Made by a program: the position numbers and the translations under genes. Shown one piece after another: positions 1 through 10,820 of a stretch of 64,000 bases of DNA. Every line of letters starts with the position of its first letter. Position 1 is the stretch's first letter. The notes below the pieces were generated by a model that did no database searches, was not told where the DNA came from, and worked only from the letters and a program-made list of their open reading frames with translations. This DNA is from Centroberyx gerrardi (lineage: Eukaryota > Chordata > Actinopteri > Beryciformes > Berycidae): contig NC_136010.1 of assembly GCF_048128805.1 (NCBI RefSeq), positions 22,239,480 to 22,303,479 on the forward strand, given 5' to 3'.

Positions 1-93
1 ATTCCACTGTATGAGTTTGAGTTAACAGTTGAGCTGAGTGCACACTGCATAACGCACCTCCTATAAACCAAGCAACATCACTCAACGCCCGAG
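1..93 (+). other. 5' UTR exon (exon 0) of unknown-family gene, copy A
   Basis: The segment ends at a strong donor (CCCGAG|GTAAGTG, GT at 94-95). It has a near-identical inverted partner at 28,739-28,826, where it lies upstream of the complete copy C. It has no useful open frame, so I read it as a non-coding first exon. Its 5' end may lie outside the window. The assignment rests on the conserved donor and on its place ahead of exons 1 to 3 in copy C. Confidence 0.5.
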
Positions 94-1101
94 GTAAGTG
101 ACCACAATGTGTTTATACATATATATACTACAATAATGCTATATGGTATATATTGTAATTGCTAAGGTATTGTAAGGGTCCCATGTGGATGGTAGTTCCT
201 ACACAGTATGTATCTACAATGGTTTTTTGATTAAAGTGATATCTCACTTTGGCTTTTGAGATGCAAACCTCCATAGAGGTTCAGGAACAGTCGATCTTTA
301 ACATTAGCTGTGCTGGGGATCTGCTGTCACTACTGTTTTCCCCACTTAATATAATTATTTACAAAGAGGAAAAATTACTTCTTGAACAGTTCAATCCAGG
401 ACACAGCATGAATTTATTATTTACAGCATGCATTTTGAAAAAAAATAAATCAAATTGACTACCAATGAAATTTAAAAAATGAGGTTAAGCGACCGTGAAC
501 ACAACATTTAGAAGTAGACCAGAAACTGTCATGTACATTACATCCAGATAGTTTAATGTTCAGCTGTTGTGAAATCTCACCCAAAGACAAAAAAAAAAAA
601 ACATAATTGAGAGGAGGGAACATTTGTTTAGATGCTTGGCAAAAAGATGTAGAAGCACTATGAACATCCTGTGTACAGCAGTGCATACTTTCCTCAAAGA
701 AATATTATGTATAGTGTGTTAATGACTTCCTAGAAAGAGCACATAAGAGAGAGACTATTCCCTGAACTTTAACAAACTGCTGACTTCTATAACTGATAGC
801 TGAAAGCTGCACAGCCCATCAAGGCAACGATGCATCGCCTTCAAGTTAATGAGTAGAGCTCCTTGAGGAGACAATCAAACCAAATAATGCCAGTATTCAG
901 ATACTTATGGACTGTTGCAGTCGGAGTACTTTCCCAACATGTGAAAAAAATCTGAACATCATTTGACACTAGAGCAATGGATTTTAATTGTGGATCTTAC
1001 ATTATTTATGTAAGTTACTATGAAATTTGAAAAAAAAATCAACTTGACTACCAAGCCGAATGAAAAAGGTTTTGTGCATAATTTGTTGCTTTTCTTTTCA
1101 G
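94..1101 (+). other. Intronic sequence of copy A; start exon missing
   Basis: Positions 113-420 recur directly at 9,897-10,190, and positions 720-1,000 recur inverted near 25,680-25,880. The MANR start exon found in copies B and C is absent. Near 890-960 there is a degenerate relative of the sequence that follows that exon (ACTTATGGACTGTTGCAG). I see no other gene here. Confidence 0.6.
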
Positions 1102-1125
1102 ATAGACAAGCTACTGAAGCTGAAG
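1102..1125 (+). pseudogene. Microexon 2 of unknown-family gene, copy A
   Basis: This 24-nt exon is bounded by TTTTCAG and GTAAGTAA and is phase 1 at both ends. With the leading g of the upstream exon it reads DRQATEAE. It is homologous to 11,049-11,072 (DRPAIEAE) and 25,523-25,500 (DRKGIKAQ). Splice sites and phase are intact, but copy A lacks the start exon, so this microexon is probably not translated. Confidence 0.65.
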
Positions 1126-1693
1126 GTAAGTAAATAAAACACAGCTAGAGGTAAAGTGACTGTGAACACAACATTTAGAAATAACCAGAAACTGTCATGT
1201 ACGTTACATCCAGATAGTTTACAAATCCAGTACAATGATTTCAACTCAGTCATGAGTTGTGTTTGAGTTTGATGTTGATTTCTAACACAATGAGCATCAT
1301 TTATTTTATTTTTTTTTTTACAGTTTTTGATGGTTAGATGGTACAAAGCTTGTAGGACTGAGTGAGAGCTGAACCTTCCACTGCAGACAATTTTTCTATC
1401 TTTGGGGAACAAATATCAGTGTTGGAACTCAGCAACAATGGAAGCACAGAGATTTTGGCTAGTTTGGCAAGCAGCCTCCTGGCTATTGTCTGACAGACTA
1501 TGGGACACCCGATTAACTATGCATACTGTCGACCAATCAGTCATTAGAGTGTCATTCAAGTAGAATTTCTACTGAACTACAGGCTGTTTGGTTGAAATGA
1601 GACAGTTAAAACAACAAGAAGAGAGACAACATGGATACTTCCTTCTCTAGTCATCTTTGAGCTGAAATATAATATCTTACTTTCTCTTTGCAG

Positions 1694-2079
1694 ACAAGGC
1701 AGTTGCACAAGTAGGTGCAGATGTGTCTGTTGGTGCAGCTGGTGCACTGGAGATGAGTAACAACTTTGACCGGCCCCCTAAGGCTTTTTGTAAAAGACCC
1801 TACGCGGAGACAAAATCATATGCCCATGGATTTGAGAATAAACCTGGGAAGCGCCTTCCCAAGGCAGGGTGGTCCGGCTCTGCAGGAGTGGGCCACGCTC
1901 GAGCTGAATGCAGCATTTTTGACGCTGAGACCAAAGGGGCCAACGTAAGCGCAGAAATTGAAGCCTCCCCCTCGACTCTCCGAGCATCCGGCAAAGCAGA
2001 TCTGGGCAGTGTTTCATTCAGTGCTGGTCCAGTGAAAGGAAACGGTGGGTCTGTCAGCGGACACAGGGGTTGGTGTTAA
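1694..2079 (+). pseudogene. Last-exon copy 3a of unknown-family gene, frameshifted
   Basis: It begins after a good acceptor (CTCTTTGCAG) with phase 1 and reads DKAVAQVGADVSVGAAGAL and onward, homologous to exon 3 of copy C. Shared landmarks are FDRP, an NKPGKRLPKAG-like stretch, GVGHARAE, a segment like AETKGANVSAEIEASP, and a Ser/Ala-rich tail. One extra base near 2,041-2,046, relative to the copy at 2,957, shifts the frame and gives a stop at 2,077-2,079. The out-of-frame remainder (GTGFSIGRKMSVSLF-like) can still be followed to about 2,150, where the sequence switches into intron-type DNA. With no start exon upstream, I call it a pseudogene piece. The function of the family is unknown to me. 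Confidence 0.7.
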
Positions 2080-2956
2080 TGCGACAGGTGCAGAGGCAAA
2101 GGTACTGGGCACAGGCTTCTCTATTGGTCGGAAAATGTCTGTTTCTTTGTTCCCCAAGTTGAACCTACATTTGTGCAAATATTAAAGTCTCACTCAAAGA
2201 CAGAAACAAGTGTGACGATACATAATGGAGTGGAGGAAACAGTTGTTGAGATGCTTGGTCTATTACATTACAAATGCAACAAGGGGTTTATCTATTTTCT
2301 ATAACAGGACGTTTTTCCTTAGGACATTTCTGAGGCATTTCTGACAGTTATTCTTTTAACATGGTCCAAGAAAGCTAAGGTTTAGGTTTTTAGCTCATGC
2401 TCTTTCTTCCCTCACATAAATTAGACTGGAACAGCCCTTGGTTTGTGTGCTACCTTGCATCCTGCTGTTTGGGATAGCCTATGACAAATAAGGGTGGAAA
2501 ATGTCAGGATACAAGGGAAAAGCTGGAAAAGTGGTGATTTGGTGAATCATAGTAGTGCTTTCTTAAGCGCATTGTATAAACATTTCTTAGACGATGGGTT
2601 TTAGGAATCCCAAAAAACAAAATAAACAAAATTAAAAAAAAAAAAACAAGAGAGGAGTCTTTGCCCTTTGACCTGGCCTGCAGTTACTGTATAGCACTGC
2701 TTCTCCTTCACATGGGTTCCAGTGGGACAGGGACAAAGGAAACGTGGCATTTGAAAGCCTTGATTGATAGCAAGCTGTCATCTGACTTGCTGTCAACACT
2801 GAGTTTATCAGAATATCATAATTTTAAAAGTAGAATTTCTACTGAACTACAGGCTGTTTGGTTGAAATGAGACAGTTAAAACAAGAAGAGAGACAACATG
2901 GATACTTCCTTCTCTTGTCATCTTTGAGCTGAAATATAATGCCTTTCTCTTTGCAG
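2080..2956 (+). other. Intron-type duplicated sequence between exon copies 3a and 3b
   Basis: From about 2,150 the sequence (CAAGTTGAACCTACATTTG and onward) matches the intron after microexon 2 of copy B (from 11,613) and, inverted, copy C near 24,870. It ends in the polypyrimidine tract and acceptor of exon copy 3b. No gene seen. Confidence 0.6.
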
Positions 2957-3612
2957 CCCATGCAGTTGTACAAGCAGTTGCAGAGGTGTCTTTTGAACCA
3001 CTGGAGATGATTAACACCTTTGACCGGCCCGCTAAGGCTTGTTATAAAAGACGCTACGTGGAGATCGACTCATATGAGAATAAACCTGGGAAGCGCTTTG
3101 CAGGACTGTCTGTTTCTGCAGGAGTGGGCGACGTTCAAGCTGAATGGAGTATTTTTGAAGCTGAGGTCAAAGGGCCCAAGGCAAGCGCAGGAATTGAAGT
3201 CTCTCCTGGGTCTCTCCGTGTGTCTGCCAAAGGAAAGGTGGGCAGTGCTTCAGCCAGTGCTGGTCCGTTGAAAGGTAAGGTGGGTCTGTCAGCGGACACA
3301 GGGGTTGGTGTTGGTGTGACAGGTGTAGAGGCAAAGGTACTGGACACAGGCTTCTCTATTGGTTGGAAAATGTCTGTTTCTTTGTTCCTCCAAGTTGAAC
3401 CTACATTTGTGCAAATATTAAAGTCTCACTCAAAGACAGAAACAAGTGTGAGGACACATGATGGAGAGGAGGGAACAGTTGTTGAGATGCTTGGTCTATT
3501 CATTACATTACAAATGCAACAAGGGATTTATCTATTTTCCATAACAGGACGTTTTTTCCTTAGTAAATTTACAGACAGTTACATACAGAGGCATACAGTT
3601 GTAACTGAGTAA
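2957..3612 (+). pseudogene. Last-exon copy 3b of unknown-family gene, open but with a chimeric tail
   Basis: The acceptor TTTGCAG sits just before 2,957, phase 1 as in the other copies. The frame is open to 3,612. The first 145 or so residues match the family (EMINTFDRP, a shortened NKPGKRF segment, GVGDVQAEWSIFEAE, SASASAGP, a GVGVGVTGVEAK motif, then DTGFSIGWKMSVSLF). At about 3,388 the normal ending (short hydrophobic/aromatic, then stop) is replaced by intron-type sequence beginning LQVEPTFVQ, which adds some 75 unrelated residues. The join falls on TTCCTCCAAGTTGAAC, which the exon end and the intron share in part, so recombination is likely. It has no start exon of its own. A truncated product from the internal ATG at 2,986 cannot be excluded. 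Confidence 0.65.
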
Positions 3613-4325
3613 CTATTTTTTAAACAAAAGTGGGCAGGCAACCTTTTTCAATCTTGATCGCTTAAGACAGCACAGTGATGAACAGGATTCAAAGTAAGAA
3701 TACATGTGACAATGTAGTGTCAAGCAGACTCAAATCTGTGCATTCACAGTTCATGGATAATCACCCACTGGGTTCAGATGTTAGTCCACTGAATCAATGA
3801 GGCACCGCAGTCACCAGTAAAATGAGGATTATGTATGTATGAAATTATGCTGGAAAGGGTCATTCTGTTAACATGGTCCAAGAAAGATAAGGGCTGCATT
3901 CGGTTTCACGTAAAATGCTTTCTTCTGGATGTTGTCCTCCCTTGAATTGAGGGGGGAATCCCCAAAATGCCAGGATGAAGAATGGCTGACGAAGTGGAAT
4001 TCGGGACCAACCTGTTTAACAAGGGAGCGCTTATTGTCCCTTGTTCCCTCGTTTTTCCTCACTTCTACAAAGGGTAGAAATTGCACAATCCACCGCTCTG
4101 CTCTGTTACTGAATCCATGCTGAATGTAACAGAACATGTTTGATAGAAATGGTGCATGTCTTATAAATATAAGCTGATTTGGCAACTTCCAGTTTCAAGT
4201 TTTCATAATGCTGCACCATTCAAAAGTGGGCAGGTTGTCAAAAGATGCAGCATTATATATTAATATATATATTAATAATATTTCAATAGCCTAACCCAAT
4301 ATCCTCAAAAAGGCTTTATTTGACT
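3613..4325 (+). other. Intron-type duplicated sequence
   Basis: Matches 11,800-12,100 in direct orientation and about 24,430-24,700 inverted (for example the GTTCATGGATAATCACCC block). No gene, promoter or RNA seen. Confidence 0.55.
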
Positions 4326-4870
4326 TTTAGTTGCAGTTGCTTCTGAGAGTAAATGAATGGAAGCAGAATTTATGTCATTATCTCAAGATAACACATTTGG
4401 TTTCCTGAAATCACGACAAAATCTTCTCATTATCTCGAGATAAAGTAATGGACAGAGTAATCATGTCGTTATCTCAAGAAAACAACACTTTGTTTTCCTG
4501 TGATAATGAATGAATTTATATTGTTCCTCAAGATTTCCAACTCTGCTGCATCACACTTGACATGATGGCATGCTGACTCCCTGAAGATGCCCTGAACACT
4601 AATATGTAGGCCAACTTCAACATTGGGGTTTTGAATAATTTGCTTTCCTTTTAGGATGTTAGTTCCAAGTAGAAAATGATCACAATATTTCAAGAAAACT
4701 ATTTTTGTTATCCCGAGATAATGAGCAAATTATCTTGAGATCTCAGGGGGAACAAATGAGAATTTTCTCATTATCTCAGGGGTATAAAATGTGTTATCTC
4801 AAGATAATGACATAAATAACTCAATATCTTGAGAAAACAAAGAAAATGTACTTGTCATCACAGGAATACG
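4326..4870. repeat. AT-rich fold-back element with TTATCTCGAGATAA-type palindromes
   Basis: The segment contains many copies of short palindromes such as TTATCTCAAGATAA and TTATCTCGAGATAA in both orientations (4,378-4,500 and 4,710-4,840), so the two ends can pair. This is the build of a non-autonomous DNA transposon. The family is not assigned. Confidence 0.55.
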
Positions 4871-4959
4871 CCGTGAATAGTGTATAAAGACGTCCTCAAT
4901 GGGCTTCCATATGAACGTATCGGACTTCCTTACTGTATAAAGTTGCAAGGGCTGTTCAG

Positions 4960-5225
4960 GTCTGACTTGTGTTGATCCCTTGCCTTATATGGAAGGCTGT
5001 TGGGGCAAAATACGCATTGCAAAATACTTGTCAACACAAGCATTTATTACCTCTAGGCACAATAAACAAAAAACACGTTGAGGATCAAAAACACGTGTTC
5101 AGAAAGCACCTGACAGGCTACTTAATGTTTTCCTGTGCTTTGTGGTATGCTGTGGAAGATTATGTTTTGCATTTTGACCAAGCGATTCTCCTTTGTGGGA
5201 TCAATAAAGTATCTATCTATCTGCA
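4960..5225 (+). mobile_element. 5'-truncated LINE-type 3' tail
   Basis: The segment ends with GATCAATAAAGTATCTATC and a short (CTAT) repeat. This is the usual 3' terminus of several fish non-LTR retrotransposons. No reverse transcriptase sequence is left. The 5' limit is approximate. Confidence 0.45.
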
Positions 5226-5321
5226 ATGCAATAAGCAAATTTTATCGTAAAATTGTTTTGTCATTCAAATAATGTCCATTGTTGAATCCACAATAAACTG
5301 GTGCTGATTCTTGTTTTTGAA

Positions 5322-5593
5322 TTCTTGTTTTTGAAGCTGAGGTCAAAGGGCCCAACGGAAGCACAGGAATTGAAGCCTCTCCTGGGTCTGTCAGAGCGTT
5401 TGCCAAAGGAGAGCTGGCCAGTGCTTCAGCCACTGTTGGTCTGCTGAAGGCTAAAGTGGGTCTGGCAGTGGACACAGGTGTTGGTGTTGGTGTGACAGGT
5501 GTAGAGGCAAAGGTACTGGGCACAGGCTTCTCTATTGGTCGGAAAATGTGCGTTTCTTTGCTCGGCAATGAGATTAACTTCAGTTTCTGGTAG
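5322..5593 (+). pseudogene. Last-exon copy 3c of unknown-family gene, 5'-truncated with normal C-terminus
   Basis: Homology to the family starts in the middle of the exon (FEAEVKGPNGSTGIEASPGS) with no acceptor of its own. It runs in frame through SASATVGLLKAKVG, a GVGVGVTGVEAK motif and GTGFSIGRKMCVSLL to an aromatic end (INFSFW) and a TAG stop at 5,591-5,593. Unlike copies 3a and 3b it keeps the native terminus seen in copy C. It looks like the 3' half of one last exon separated from its 5' half by insertion of the LINE tail and neighbouring DNA. Confidence 0.65.
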
Positions 5594-5722
5594 ACACTGT
5601 CTGGTTTTGTGTCAAATACATTCCCTTATTTTATCTGCGCTTTGTACTTTTTTCTATTTCAACCATAAAACCTTGGTTCCAATTTTCCAATGTTGTGCAG
5701 TATTTGTATGTCTACACTGGAC

Positions 5723-5728
5723 AATAAA
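5723..5728 (+). terminator. Poly(A) signal AATAAA of copy A unit
   Basis: The hexamer lies 130 bp after the copy 3c stop. It is conserved at the equivalent place behind copy C (23,216-23,211 on the minus strand). Confidence 0.45.
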
Positions 5729-5863
5729 TTTCGGCAGTGATTAACAATGATTCTTCTGTGTTTTACTGACATCACCACACAACACATTTTGATCCTTAAG
5801 CTCCAAAAAAAACTCTTGGCATGAAGAAATAACAGTTGAGTAGATAATCAAACTCATCTGAGG

Positions 5864-5869
5864 TTTATT
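5864..5869 (-). terminator. Candidate poly(A) signal for the hsd17b10 exon
   Basis: AATAAA on the minus strand, about 340 bp past the hsd17b10 stop codon. The sequence between (5,870-6,205) holds CT and CA repeats and would be the 3' UTR. It is also part of the duplicated unit, so the assignment is weak. Confidence 0.3.
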
Positions 5870-6205
5870 ATCATCTGGATTAGTTTACAAAACAACCAAC
5901 TTGGAGTGCATAAAGTACTGCAAAGCTTTGAGTAACGCACTTTCTAACAGTCTCTCATACACACACTCTCTCTCTCTCTCTCTCTCACTCACACACACAC
6001 ACACTCACACAAAGCTGTCATAGTGGTGTTCATGATCCATACCAATGGATCAATACCATCAATACCATAAATACATGGGCAGTCACACACAGACACACAG
6101 TTTTCATCGTTTTCTCTTAATTAGAGGCAGTAAATGATAATCACCTGTGGTCTGCATCAACCTAATTTTTCATGGGGCCACACACACACACACACGTTAT
6201 AAGTC

Positions 6206-6396
6206 TCAGGGCTGCATGCGGATGGCTCCGTCCAGTCTGATGACCTCTCCGTTGATCATGGGGTTCTCGGCCAGTGATGTCACCAGGTGGGCGAACTCGG
6301 CGGGGTCTCCCAGGCGCGAGGGGAAGGGCACCTGGCGGGCGAGGAAGGAGCGCACCTTCTCTGGAAGACCAGCCAGGAGAGGAGTGGAGAACAGAC
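6206..6396 (-). CDS. hsd17b10: 3-hydroxyacyl-CoA dehydrogenase type-2, terminal exon only
   Basis: HSD17B10 is a mitochondrial short-chain dehydrogenase/reductase that oxidises 3-hydroxyacyl-CoA and steroids with NAD; as MRPP2 it is also a non-catalytic part of mitochondrial RNase P. This exon encodes its last 63 residues: [15 protein letters not shown], then a [18 protein letters not shown] block, then [15 protein letters not shown] and TGA, which closely follows the vertebrate C-terminus. The acceptor (CTTCCCTGTCCAG) is intact on the minus strand, and the first codon is split with the preceding exon. No upstream exon (Rossmann glycine motif, YxxxK active site) occurs anywhere in the window. 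A duplicated non-coding block starts within about 50 bp of the acceptor. Either the upstream exons are beyond the window, or this is an orphan exon left by rearrangement. The coding sequence itself shows no damage. Confidence 0.88.
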
Positions 6397-6439
6397 CTGG
6401 ACAGGGAAGAACATAAACTTGGACACTGAGGCTTTGTGA

Positions 6440-7911
6440 GACTGACAAACCAGGGTTAAGCCCAAAGTTAACTCGCTAACCCACTAATCTGACTTCATGA
6501 GACCGGCCCCTAATCCTAATTGTAACCCTAAACCCAAGACCAGACCCTAAACTAAACCCTTGAAGAAGTGAGGATCGGACAAATTGACGTCACTACACAA
6601 ACATGTCCTCACTCCTCACAGTCTAAAACTGTTTCTCACAAGGATGGAAGTACAAGCACACACACGCACACACCAGTCATGACATAGGCCTCAATGTCTC
6701 TGTGTGCTGATGTCGCCCCCTAAAGGAGTCTCTCTGAACAGCACTTCACTCTGCATGCTGTTAAAGCTGTTTGAAAACAATTACAACACAAATATCTGCT
6801 CAGTACTTCATTAAACTACCTGCAGACAACGTCACCATCAACATCTGTATTGTGTGATTCAACAGCACCAACCCAAACACAAGGCACGATTGGCCTATTG
6901 TGATTGTATGTGCCTAATGTGTTCATTCTGTATCCCTGCACACTGTATTGCACTGGTTCTGTTTTGTGAAATAATGTGGATGAATTCACAGCATAAGCCA
7001 AGTGTTCAGGTTTCCATTTGGCTCCTAGTTTCATCTGAACTCTTTGTTTCTCTTTGTGGAGCCAGCAGTGCATCTCTTCTCTTTATTATTGCTGTGTGCT
7101 GATTTCTTTGTTTTGCTCCTTTTATTTTTTAACACTTTGTAACATTGATAAGAAAAGTGATATACATATAGTTTGTCTTATCATCCCATTTGTTTGTTTT
7201 ATCTCTACGAAACAAGATTCACACATTTGAATCTAAATAATACAAAAAACATACAGTAACACTTCATGAGGACACATTCAGTTGAATCAAAAGGTTTTTC
7301 ACTTTCAGCTGGTCAGTATGAAGCCAGGAATTCATTTTCTTCATCTAAGTAAAAGACTGTAAGGCCTAAAACGTACCCAAAGTTTTTACTTTTGCTTTTT
7401 ATTTGAAGGAGGGGAGGTCAGGAGGTCAGAAGGAAATGTGTGTAGTCCAGTGGAAACTACCTTGGATAAACATCTCTATACAAAACAAGGTCAAACCTAC
7501 TTTCACTTTTTCTCTTCACTTTCACATTTGCTCACTTCTCTCCTCTGTTTAGCTTTTTTGTAACAGAAGTTTTTCAGAGAATCACAGATGAACGTTGGCA
7601 AGCAAACCAGAAAGTAGAGCCTACCAGATATAAAACATTTGAAAGCTTTTACTTTCGACAACATTTTATGGTAAAATCCAATAACACAAGAAAAGCCTGT
7701 GCAGCGCAGCCCTGCGCACGTCTTTACTCTTTGTCTTGTGGTGTTTATTACAGCACTGGTCCTCTTCTGTGAAATAGTCTGGATGAATTCAGATCATTTT
7801 GATCTCAACTCTTTGTTTCTCAGTAATTTGACTCTTCAACTCATATAGAAGCTGAACAGGATGTGATGACTTGAAACAAGGTGACTTCAGACTAGTTTTA
7901 AATAGAAGGTA
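6440..7911. repeat. Non-coding duplicated block, left arm
   Basis: Most of this block recurs inverted at 31,795-33,660. Parts recur again at 22,612-22,800 (matching about 7,030-7,160) and 17,010-17,450 (matching about 7,200-7,600). It includes fish-type degenerate CCTAA/CTTAA-rich intron repeats. No gene seen. Confidence 0.7.
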
Positions 7912-9386
7912 CAGAGGGTGGACAGAATAATAGAAACACCTAACATCTTATGAATATCAAGTATCTGATAAGGAGCAGAGCCACCGTTTCTTCAGAACAG
8001 CTTCAGGTTTGTTTGTTTTTTTTTTTTTTTAAAGGGCTGAAAGAGGTGGAAATCTACTTTGAACTCTGCACTTCATAAATGTCCATAAAGGTTCAGCATG
8101 GTGCTCATTCTGCGACCGTATGCGTACCTTAATCACAAAACTGTATAGCAGAAAATATTACAATCAACTATTGAGACACACACAAGTTGTTCAAGTGAAT
8201 GAACCAGAGACGTGAGTTCCAGTAGAAAAATATTCAATTTGGTTTATTTTCATTAAAACCAGACTTGTTTATTTTATTAAAAATCACCAATCATTAAGGG
8301 AAGAGGGGCAGAAGGCCCAGACCCATCAGAGTAAAAGGGGCTCTCAGAACTCAGTGCACAACAAAACAATCTACACAGTGATTTTATGAGTTATAGTGAT
8401 TCAATGTGTGATAATTAAACTAAACACTGATGCCGTCTCCGACCCACACCAGTGGACCAGTAGAGAATGATTGCATATAGTAACTTGCTGTAAGTACAGA
8501 TAAAAATGGCCGCCGCTTCGACCATCCAGGAATGTTGATTTGAAAGGGAAAGACTGTTCTATCCATTCAAGTTCTGTGCTGCAAACATACCATAAGTGTA
8601 GTGGCAAGTCCTTAAATTGGGCTTCTGCTCAGACCACCAGTTCAGAAACTACAGGCTGCTTGCTTAAAGTGCATTACACACAACCAGCCTTCACCAAACA
8701 ATGCAGCTTCCAAGTGGCTAGCCAGAAACAGGCAGATTTATACTCTCTCATTAGCTCACAGGTGACAGTGATTACCTAACGAGCAGGTCCTACCTGCCAC
8801 AATTACATTCCAGGTTTTGTGCCCCTTACACCTTGTTATGCATCTTTGTGCGTTGGCCTTGGATACAAGTGGTTTCCGAACGGCACCCCCATCATAAATA
8901 CCAGCTTTGTGAAACTCACAACATGCAGTATTTGTTGAGACTGTGTCACAGAGGTTGATTGAGCTCAGTTGTAATTTTTGAGGCTGTAGTTTAGTGATGT
9001 TTAGCAGATAACCTGTTAAGTGTCCATCTATCCCTGTCTGTGAGCTTCCACTTGTGACAACTGTTGCTCTTTGCTGATGCAGTTTGTCTGTGCTCGGCAT
9101 ATGATGGCAGGATTTTTGAGACTGATCCCCTTGCCACATTAAATCATTTTGCAGTTTTTGTGACTGAAGCACCTGCATGTCAGGCACCGACTGTTTGGTC
9201 TCTTTGGATCTCTGTCAGTTGTTTCATGTTGCTTTGGAAACTCAAATAAAACTGGTGACTGACATAATGCTAATTGGCTTTCAACTTAATGTGACTTGCC
9301 TGTGTAGCTGCCTTTGTAATTGTGATTTAATTGCTTAAAATTTTAAGTCTTTTCATGTGGTGTTTCCATTATTCTGTCCACCCTCT
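7912..9386 (-). mobile_element. Tc1/mariner-like element, left copy
   Basis: The ends are inverted repeats: CAGAGGGTGGACAGAATAAT at 7,912 and its complement ending near 9,386 (ATTCTGTCCACCCTC). A TA dinucleotide precedes the left end, as expected for Tc1/mariner target sites. Inside, the minus strand carries the N-terminal part of a Tc1-type transposase (8,756-9,187) and then unrelated filler. No DDE catalytic domain is present, so the element is not autonomous. The matching inverted copy is at 29,101-31,790. Confidence 0.75.
8756..9187 (-). pseudogene. Tc1-type transposase remnant (DNA-binding part)
   Basis: Residues about 80-125 (VSTNTACCEFHKAGIY, GGAVRKPLVSKANAQR, then CKGHKTW) match the paired helix-turn-helix region of fish Tc1-family transposases. 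After the HKTW position the similarity stops, and the catalytic DD34E core is missing. Its transcription would start near the inverted repeat at 9,386. The same fragment is on the plus strand at about 29,296-29,960. Confidence 0.7.
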
Positions 9387-9689
9387 TGAATCTTGAAGTA
9401 ATACATGATTTTGTGCTCTCTAGTTTTTCTTTTGTATATTTTTTCTTGTTATTTTAATTAGCTTAAGTATTACTTTGTTCTTAGTATAACAAATGCATAG
9501 ATTATATATTATTTTTACAAACTTTCCATTACAAAATAGAATGGCACCTCTTTATAGAATGTACTCCAGTTGATGCTACAGGAACCAGCTGCAGTAAAGG
9601 CTTCAGTGTGCTTTACTGTATGTGACTTGCCTGTGTAGCTGCCTTTGTAATTGTGATTTGATTGCTTCACATTTTAAGTCCTTTTCATG
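9387..9689. repeat. Directly repeated spacer (partner 12,697-13,000)
   Basis: CTTGAAGTAATACATGATTT and the following 300 bp recur almost unchanged from 12,697. The end of this block also resembles the Tc1-like terminus (CTTTTCATGTGGTGTTTCC near 9,350 and 12,985), so the spacer and the element terminus were duplicated together. Confidence 0.7.
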
Positions 9690-9896
9690 TCGTTGTTTTT
9701 ATCCATCACCGCGATGTGAATTACACAGGTAACTACACAGCCAGCAGGATGCAGCAGCAATCCATGGCGCTTGATTAGCCAACTAAGGGTGTGTAGAAGG
9801 GACAAAATAACATGTGATTAACACGCGATAAAAAAAACACGTTATATATCTGAAATTAATCACATGCGATTAACGCGTTAACGCTGACAGCCCTAG
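9690..9896. mobile_element. hAT-like fragment
   Basis: The segment ends with ATTAACGCGTTAACGCTGACAG and CCCTAG, a terminus widely seen in fish non-autonomous DNA elements that RepeatMasker-type annotation usually assigns to hAT. It sits exactly where copy B should carry its 5' UTR exon. Class assignment is from memory. Confidence 0.4.
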
Positions 9897-10784
9897 TTTA
9901 TACACATATATACTACAATAATGCTATATGGTATATATTGTAATTGTTAAGGTCTATTATGAGGGTCCCATGTGGATGGTTGTGCCTACACATGTGTATC
10001 TACAATGGTTTTTTGATTAAAGTGATATCTCACTTTGGCTTTTGAGGATGCAAACCTCCATAGAGGTTCAGGAACAGTCGGTCTTTAACATTAGCTGTGC
10101 TGGGGATCAGCTGCTACTTTTTCCCCACTTCTCAATATAATTATCTACAGAAGCAAAATTACTTCTTGAACAGTTCAATCCAGGACACAGCATGAAGAAA
10201 TCTGAGTCTCATTTTCCTTGTTTTCCATGTTAGAAATCTAACTTAGATGAGGTTTTCAAAGCACTGCTTTGTTAATGACGTTGTTGACCATTCTTGGACT
10301 CCTATGAAGGTGTGTGTATTAAAAATATGTCTTCTATAAAATGAAATATCACTTTGACTCCAACATTTGGTCCTGAGATGCTGTGTGATGCCATGTGGAA
10401 TTTGGCATTTTTAAATTCAAATTCAATTTTAAACACCTTTCTTTGTTTGAATGTAGCCTATGCAGAGATAAAATACTAATTCCTAGAGATACACAGATTA
10501 ATATCTGATGTCATGTACAATGCATTTGAAGAAAAGACTCAGTACATTTTTTAACCTGTCTTTAGCTTGACATGCCAACCATGTCGTGCTGAAGTTGGAT
10601 CTTCCCCAACCTTCATTGTCTGAACACAAAAGTCTATGTATTGATAAAATCAATGACTTAATTGCAACAGAGAACACCTTAACTACATTTTGATGCATTT
10701 CACTCAAACCAGTCCTCAGAGCATAAGTCTAAGTTCCTGTCTTCTCTAATCTGGTGCTTCATTATTTTTTATTCTTTTCTATAG
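9897..10784 (+). other. Intron 0 sequence of copy B
   Basis: Positions 9,897-10,190 repeat 113-420. Positions 10,180-10,330 and 10,690-10,780 match copy C inverted (27,660-27,790 and 27,220-27,310). The middle part, about 10,330-10,690, is replaced in copy C by an rDNA-bearing insert. Confidence 0.65.
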
Positions 10785-10820
10785 GATTACAGGAAGATTT
10801 TTTGAAGATGGCAAACAGAG
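10785..10820 (+). pseudogene. Start exon of unknown-family gene, copy B (MANR)
   Basis: The exon follows TTTCTATAG, carries ATG at 10,808 and ends AACAGAG|GTAGGC, giving 13 coding nt (MANR plus one base, phase 1). The same exon exists in copy C. If the donor is ignored, the frame stays open for 45 codons (GRQTLLDTTLNTYGLLQLEY and onward, stop at 10,940-10,942), which is discussed as a finding. Copy B has no last exon downstream on its strand, so the spliced gene is broken. Confidence 0.6.
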
